The notes below the pieces were generated by a model. That model was not told the DNA's origin, did not search any database, and saw only the letters and a program-made list of their open reading frames with translations. A program made the position numbers and the translations under genes. Positions 61,583 through 64,000 of a DNA stretch of 64,000 nt are shown piece after piece. How positions within the stretch are numbered: position 1 is the first letter of the stretch; every line of letters starts with the position of its first letter. Source of the stretch: Chryseobacterium indologenes. GTDB taxonomy: Bacteria; Bacteroidota; Bacteroidia; Flavobacteriales; Weeksellaceae. The stretch covers positions 62,001 to 126,000 of the forward strand of contig NZ_CP074372.1 of assembly GCF_018362995.1 (NCBI RefSeq), read 5' to 3'.

Positions 61583-62326
61583 TTATTTCAAAATTTCTTT
61601 CAGAAACATTAGGGTATGATTCCAGGCTCTTTTCGCCATGGTTTCATTATAATCCGGTGATTTCGGATCTGTGAAAGTATGTTTGGAGTGAGCGTATGTG
61701 ATAATCTGCCAGTCGGCATTTCCTTCATTCATTTCTTTGATGAGGTTATTGTAATCATCAGGAGTTACACTTTTATCATCAGCGGGATTTTCCACCAGAA
61801 TTTTAGCAGTTAAAGCTTCATTTTTTCTGCTCTGATCCCTTGCAAGACTTCCATGGATAGAAACCACTCCGGCAACAGGAAGATGACCTCTGGCTGATTC
61901 TAACGCTCCGGTACCGCCAAAACAATAACCGATAACAGCTGTTTTATCAGAAATCGCCCCGTTTTTCTTCAGCTGCTCCAAAGCAAGCGAAATTCTTTTC
62001 TGGTATTCGTTATAATTCTGTTTGTAGTATCCTGAACTTTTAGCGGCGGATTCATTGTCTGCAGGAATTTTTCCTTCGCCGTAAATATCAGCGATAAAAG
62101 CAATATAACCTTGTTTTTCAAGTTCAAGAGCCGCTGTTTTAGCTTCTTCGTCAATCCCTTTCCAGGCTGGGAGAATCAAAACTCCCGGAAGTTTTTTTCC
62201 TGCATTGGAAGTGATAAGACCATTTAGTTTCTGTGCACCGTCCTGATAGGAAACAGGTTTAAGTTTCTGACTGAAAAGAGTTCCTGAAGCCATAATCATT
62301 GTGGTTAATAAGATAGAACGTATCAT
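61583..62326 (-). CDS. Secreted dienelactone-hydrolase-family protein
   Basis: 247 residues. The signal peptide (ends GTLFSQ) is followed by an alpha/beta-hydrolase fold with nucleophile Cys135 in VIGYCFGGTGALE, acid in ENPADDKSVTPDDY and His in YAHSKHTFTDP. Cys as nucleophile is typical of the DLH family. Being exported, it probably acts on periplasmic esters or lactones of unknown identity. Monocistronic. Confidence 0.88.
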   Translation of the reverse strand: MIRSILLTTMIMASGTLFSQKLKPVSYQDGAQKLNGLITSNAGKKLPGVLILPAWKGIDEEAKTAALELEKQGYIAFIADIYGEGKIPADNESAAKSSGYYKQNYNEYQKRISLALEQLKKNGAISDKTAVIGYCFGGTGALESARGHLPVAGVVSIHGSLARDQSRKNEALTAKILVENPADDKSVTPDDYNNLIKEMNEGNADWQIITYAHSKHTFTDPKSPDYNETMAKRAWNHTLMFLKEILK

Positions 62327-62390
62327 AATTAATTATTTGTGAATTAGTGAATTGTAAAACAGATTAAAATTAAGAAAATATTTAAAAGAG

Positions 62391-62504
62391 TTAAACATCA
62401 ATTCCAATTTTCTTCAACTCCTTGGTTAAATTGATATCAGGAAAAACTGAAGGGTATGAAGCCCAGTGACTGTGATAGTATGGTTTCTTAACCTCTGTCT
62501 TTCC
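62391..62504 (-). pseudogene. Coding-like 37-codon tail in frame after the HsdR_N stop
   Basis: Directly beyond the TAA of the next gene, and in the same frame, an open stretch runs 37 codons to a TAA at 62391-62393. It reads GKTEVKKPYYHSHWASYPSV, then FPDINLTKELKKIGIDV, which looks like an authentic protein C-terminus. It has no start codon of its own. It may be the remnant of a deleted gene or a former C-terminal extension. Confidence 0.45.
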
Positions 62505-62936
62505 TTACTCCGGTCTGTAAAACTGATACTGTCCGTCTTTATAATAAGCATTGATATGCTGAAGTCCATTGGTCAGAATGATTTCTCTGGCTCCGATAAT
62601 GGAATTATACCTGGCGGTCTGTTCAAATGTTTTCTCCGTTAATTTGATCTGTGGCGCTTTACATTCGATCAGAATAACAGGCTCTGTTTTCTCGGTAATC
62701 AAAAGATCTACACGTTTGGTAAGCCCATTCAGGACAATCTTTTTTTCGGTGATCAGGGCTGATGTAGAATAGGATTTTACAGTAAGGTAATAATGTATCC
62801 AGTGCTGTCTTACCCATTCCTCAGGAGTGAGCAGAAGATAAGTTTTACGAACCAAATCATAAATAAAAAACTTATCTTTGTCTTTCTTGAATTTAAAATC
62901 AAAAGTTTCCTGAAAATTCAGTTTTGGAAGTTCCAT
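62505..62936 (-). CDS. HsdR N-terminal-domain (PD-(D/E)xK nuclease-like) protein
   Basis: 143 residues. The HSDR_N_2 domain shows a nuclease-like core: the Asp of KRVDLLI followed by PVILIECKAP (E-x-K), as in type I restriction-enzyme R subunits, but without any helicase or methyltransferase. A stand-alone protein of this type beside holA is common in flavobacteria, so a role in DNA repair or turnover rather than restriction is likely. Its ATG is 7 bp from the divergent holA ATG. Confidence 0.88.
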   Translation of the reverse strand: MELPKLNFQETFDFKFKKDKDKFFIYDLVRKTYLLLTPEEWVRQHWIHYYLTVKSYSTSALITEKKIVLNGLTKRVDLLITEKTEPVILIECKAPQIKLTEKTFEQTARYNSIIGAREIILTNGLQHINAYYKDGQYQFYRPE

Positions 62937-62943
62937 TTATAAG

Positions 62944-63981
62944 ATGAAAGAATTAGATTTAATCCTCAAAAATATTAAAAATAAAGAAGTTTTACCTATT
63001 TATTTTTTCCACGGAGAAGAAGCTTACTTTATTGATGTCGCTGTGAAGGCCCTTGAGCATAACTTTCTGGAAGAAGACGAAAAAGCTTTCAATCAGACGG
63101 TTACTTATGGAAAAGATACTTCTTATCAGGAAGTTCTTTCTTTGGCCAGACAGTTTCCGATGATGGGAGACAAGCAGGTGATTATTGTGAAAGAAGCTCA
63201 GGATTTACGATTCAATGAAGAGGAAAACAGAATTTTGGAATCTTATGTAGAAAACCCTGTTCCTTCTACAGTATTGGTTTTTGCGCACAAACATAAGAAA
63301 CTGGACAGCCGGAAAAAGGCAGCCAAAGCTTTAGATAAAGCCAAAGCTCTTTTTCTGAGTGAATCTGTAAAGGAAAGTAATCTTCCTAAATGGATTTCAG
63401 ATGAATGTGCGAAACTGAAAATCAATACAGCCCCTAATATTTCCCATCTTCTGGCAGAATATCTTGGGAATGACCTGTCAAGAATCGTCAATGAACTCAA
63501 CAAATTAAAAATCATTCTTAAAGAAGGTGAACTTCTTGACGGAACCATTGTTGAAAACCATATCGGGATCAGTAAAGAATATAATATTTTTGAGCTTCAA
63601 AAGGCTTTGGGGACCAAAAATGCCAATGCTGCTTTTAAAATTGCCCATTTTATGGGAAAGAACCCGAAGAATAACCCTTTTGTAATGATGCTGGCAAGCC
63701 TTTACAATTACTTTTCAAACGTTATTATCTATCAGACGATGGCCGGGCAGTCTCCACAGACTATTGCATCCCAGATGGGCGTTAATCCTTATTTCATTAA
63801 AGATTATGCGGAAAGTGCAAGACTTTATCCTTTAAAACATGCCACGAGAGTCATTTCTATTTTACGTGAGTTTGATATGAAAGGGAAAGGACTTGGAGCG
63901 GTGAATATGGGAGAAGCTGAACTGATCAGGGAGTTGGTGTATAAAATTATCAATGTAGATAAAATTAAGATGAAAGTGTGA
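62944..63981 (+). CDS. holA: DNA polymerase III delta subunit
   Basis: 345 residues. The clamp-loader wrench opens the sliding clamp. Seen: the N-terminal AAA+-like start KNKEVLPIYFFHGEEAYFIDVAVKAL, FPMMGDKQVIIVKEAQDL, and the domain III motif LSRIVNELNKLKIIL...ISKEYNIFELQKALGTKN. The complete gene ends 19 bp before the window edge. Its promoter must lie inside the divergent HsdR_N gene. Confidence 0.94.
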   Translation: MKELDLILKNIKNKEVLPIYFFHGEEAYFIDVAVKALEHNFLEEDEKAFNQTVTYGKDTSYQEVLSLARQFPMMGDKQVIIVKEAQDLRFNEEENRILESYVENPVPSTVLVFAHKHKKLDSRKKAAKALDKAKALFLSESVKESNLPKWISDECAKLKINTAPNISHLLAEYLGNDLSRIVNELNKLKIILKEGELLDGTIVENHIGISKEYNIFELQKALGTKNANAAFKIAHFMGKNPKNNPFVMMLASLYNYFSNVIIYQTMAGQSPQTIASQMGVNPYFIKDYAESARLYPLKHATRVISILREFDMKGKGLGAVNMGEAELIRELVYKIINVDKIKMKV

Positions 63982-63984
63982 TAG

Positions 63985-64000
63985 GAATGCGAGATACGGG
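63985..64000. repeat. Start of a CGAGATACGGG-type repeat
   Basis: GAATGCGAGATACGGG at the window edge resembles the reverse complement of the ATCCCGTAACTCG repeat at 38.76-38.79 kb (10 of 11 in the core). It is cut off, so only a partial match can be judged. Confidence 0.4.

Noticed and set aside
62505..62936. Fragment of a type I restriction-modification system
   Set aside because: No hsdM, hsdS or helicase part is present, and the stand-alone domain next to holA is a regular flavobacterial arrangement.
1..64000. tRNA or rRNA genes
   Set aside because: I scanned the intergenic spaces for tRNA-like GGTTCRA arms and rRNA landmarks and saw none that I could support; a covariance-model scan would be decisive.

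Overview
The window looks like chromosome from a flavobacterium close to Chryseobacterium (Weeksellaceae, Bacteroidota). The evidence is AT-rich DNA, promoters of the Bacteroidota type (TTG, then about 19-21 nt, then TAnnTTTG), few visible Shine-Dalgarno sites, a fused SecDF, a type IX secretion sorting domain, CarboxypepD_reg/OMP_b-brl outer-membrane receptors, and an arginine pathway built on the ArgF' (N-acyl-ornithine carbamoyltransferase) type. I see no rRNA, tRNA, CRISPR array, prophage or complete insertion sequence. Most of the window is core or house-keeping sequence with many short palindromic intergenic repeats.

Layout. 1-6.6 kb (minus strand): truncated secreted hydrolase-like gene, TonB-dependent receptor-like barrel, mltG, dapF, Asn/Gly-rich lipoprotein, pnuC. 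6.8-10.9 kb (plus): amino-acid permease, BNR-repeat secreted protein, hemN. 11.2-18.1 kb: PQQ-type sugar dehydrogenase with a T9SS tail, secDF, Tet-like MFS pump, arylamine N-acetyltransferase. 18.2-27.5 kb: orphan lipoprotein, tatA/PAP2/TPR operon, trmL, rlmH, yihY-like gene, nhaA, rsh, small stress-like protein.

27.7-38.5 kb (all minus) is a coherent short-chain carboxylate locus: outer-membrane porin, MHS-type MFS permease, two small membrane proteins, a histidine kinase whose sensor is an SSS-type transporter, a receiver-only response regulator, prpE-like acyl-CoA synthetase and acs. Uptake, sensing and activation of acetate/propionate-like acids appear to be encoded together.

38.8-54.9 kb is a nitrogen/carbamoyl-phosphate block: a transposase-like zinc-ribbon/HTH protein diverges from a GNAT-argG-argC-argD-argF'-argB-argE-argH cluster, followed by an Lrp/AsnC regulator (minus) and then pyrB, carA and carB (plus). 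The carbamoyl-phosphate made by CarAB feeds both ArgF' and PyrB. In front of pyrB lies what looks like a complete transcription attenuator: a strong promoter, an almost leaderless 23-codon leader peptide, a GC-rich hairpin, a U-rich stretch and a terminator whose stem begins at the leader stop codon. I consider this the strongest candidate for an undescribed regulatory system here. The spaces between the arg/pyr genes are unusually rich in different palindromic repeat families.

55.0-64.0 kb: unknown beta-rich protein, NTF2-like protein, lipoprotein plus degenerate retropepsin-like protein, Crp/Fnr regulator, DinB protein, ogt, DUF2911 protein, GNAT-cupin pair, dienelactone hydrolase, HsdR_N-like protein and holA. 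The last two diverge from start codons only 7 bp apart.
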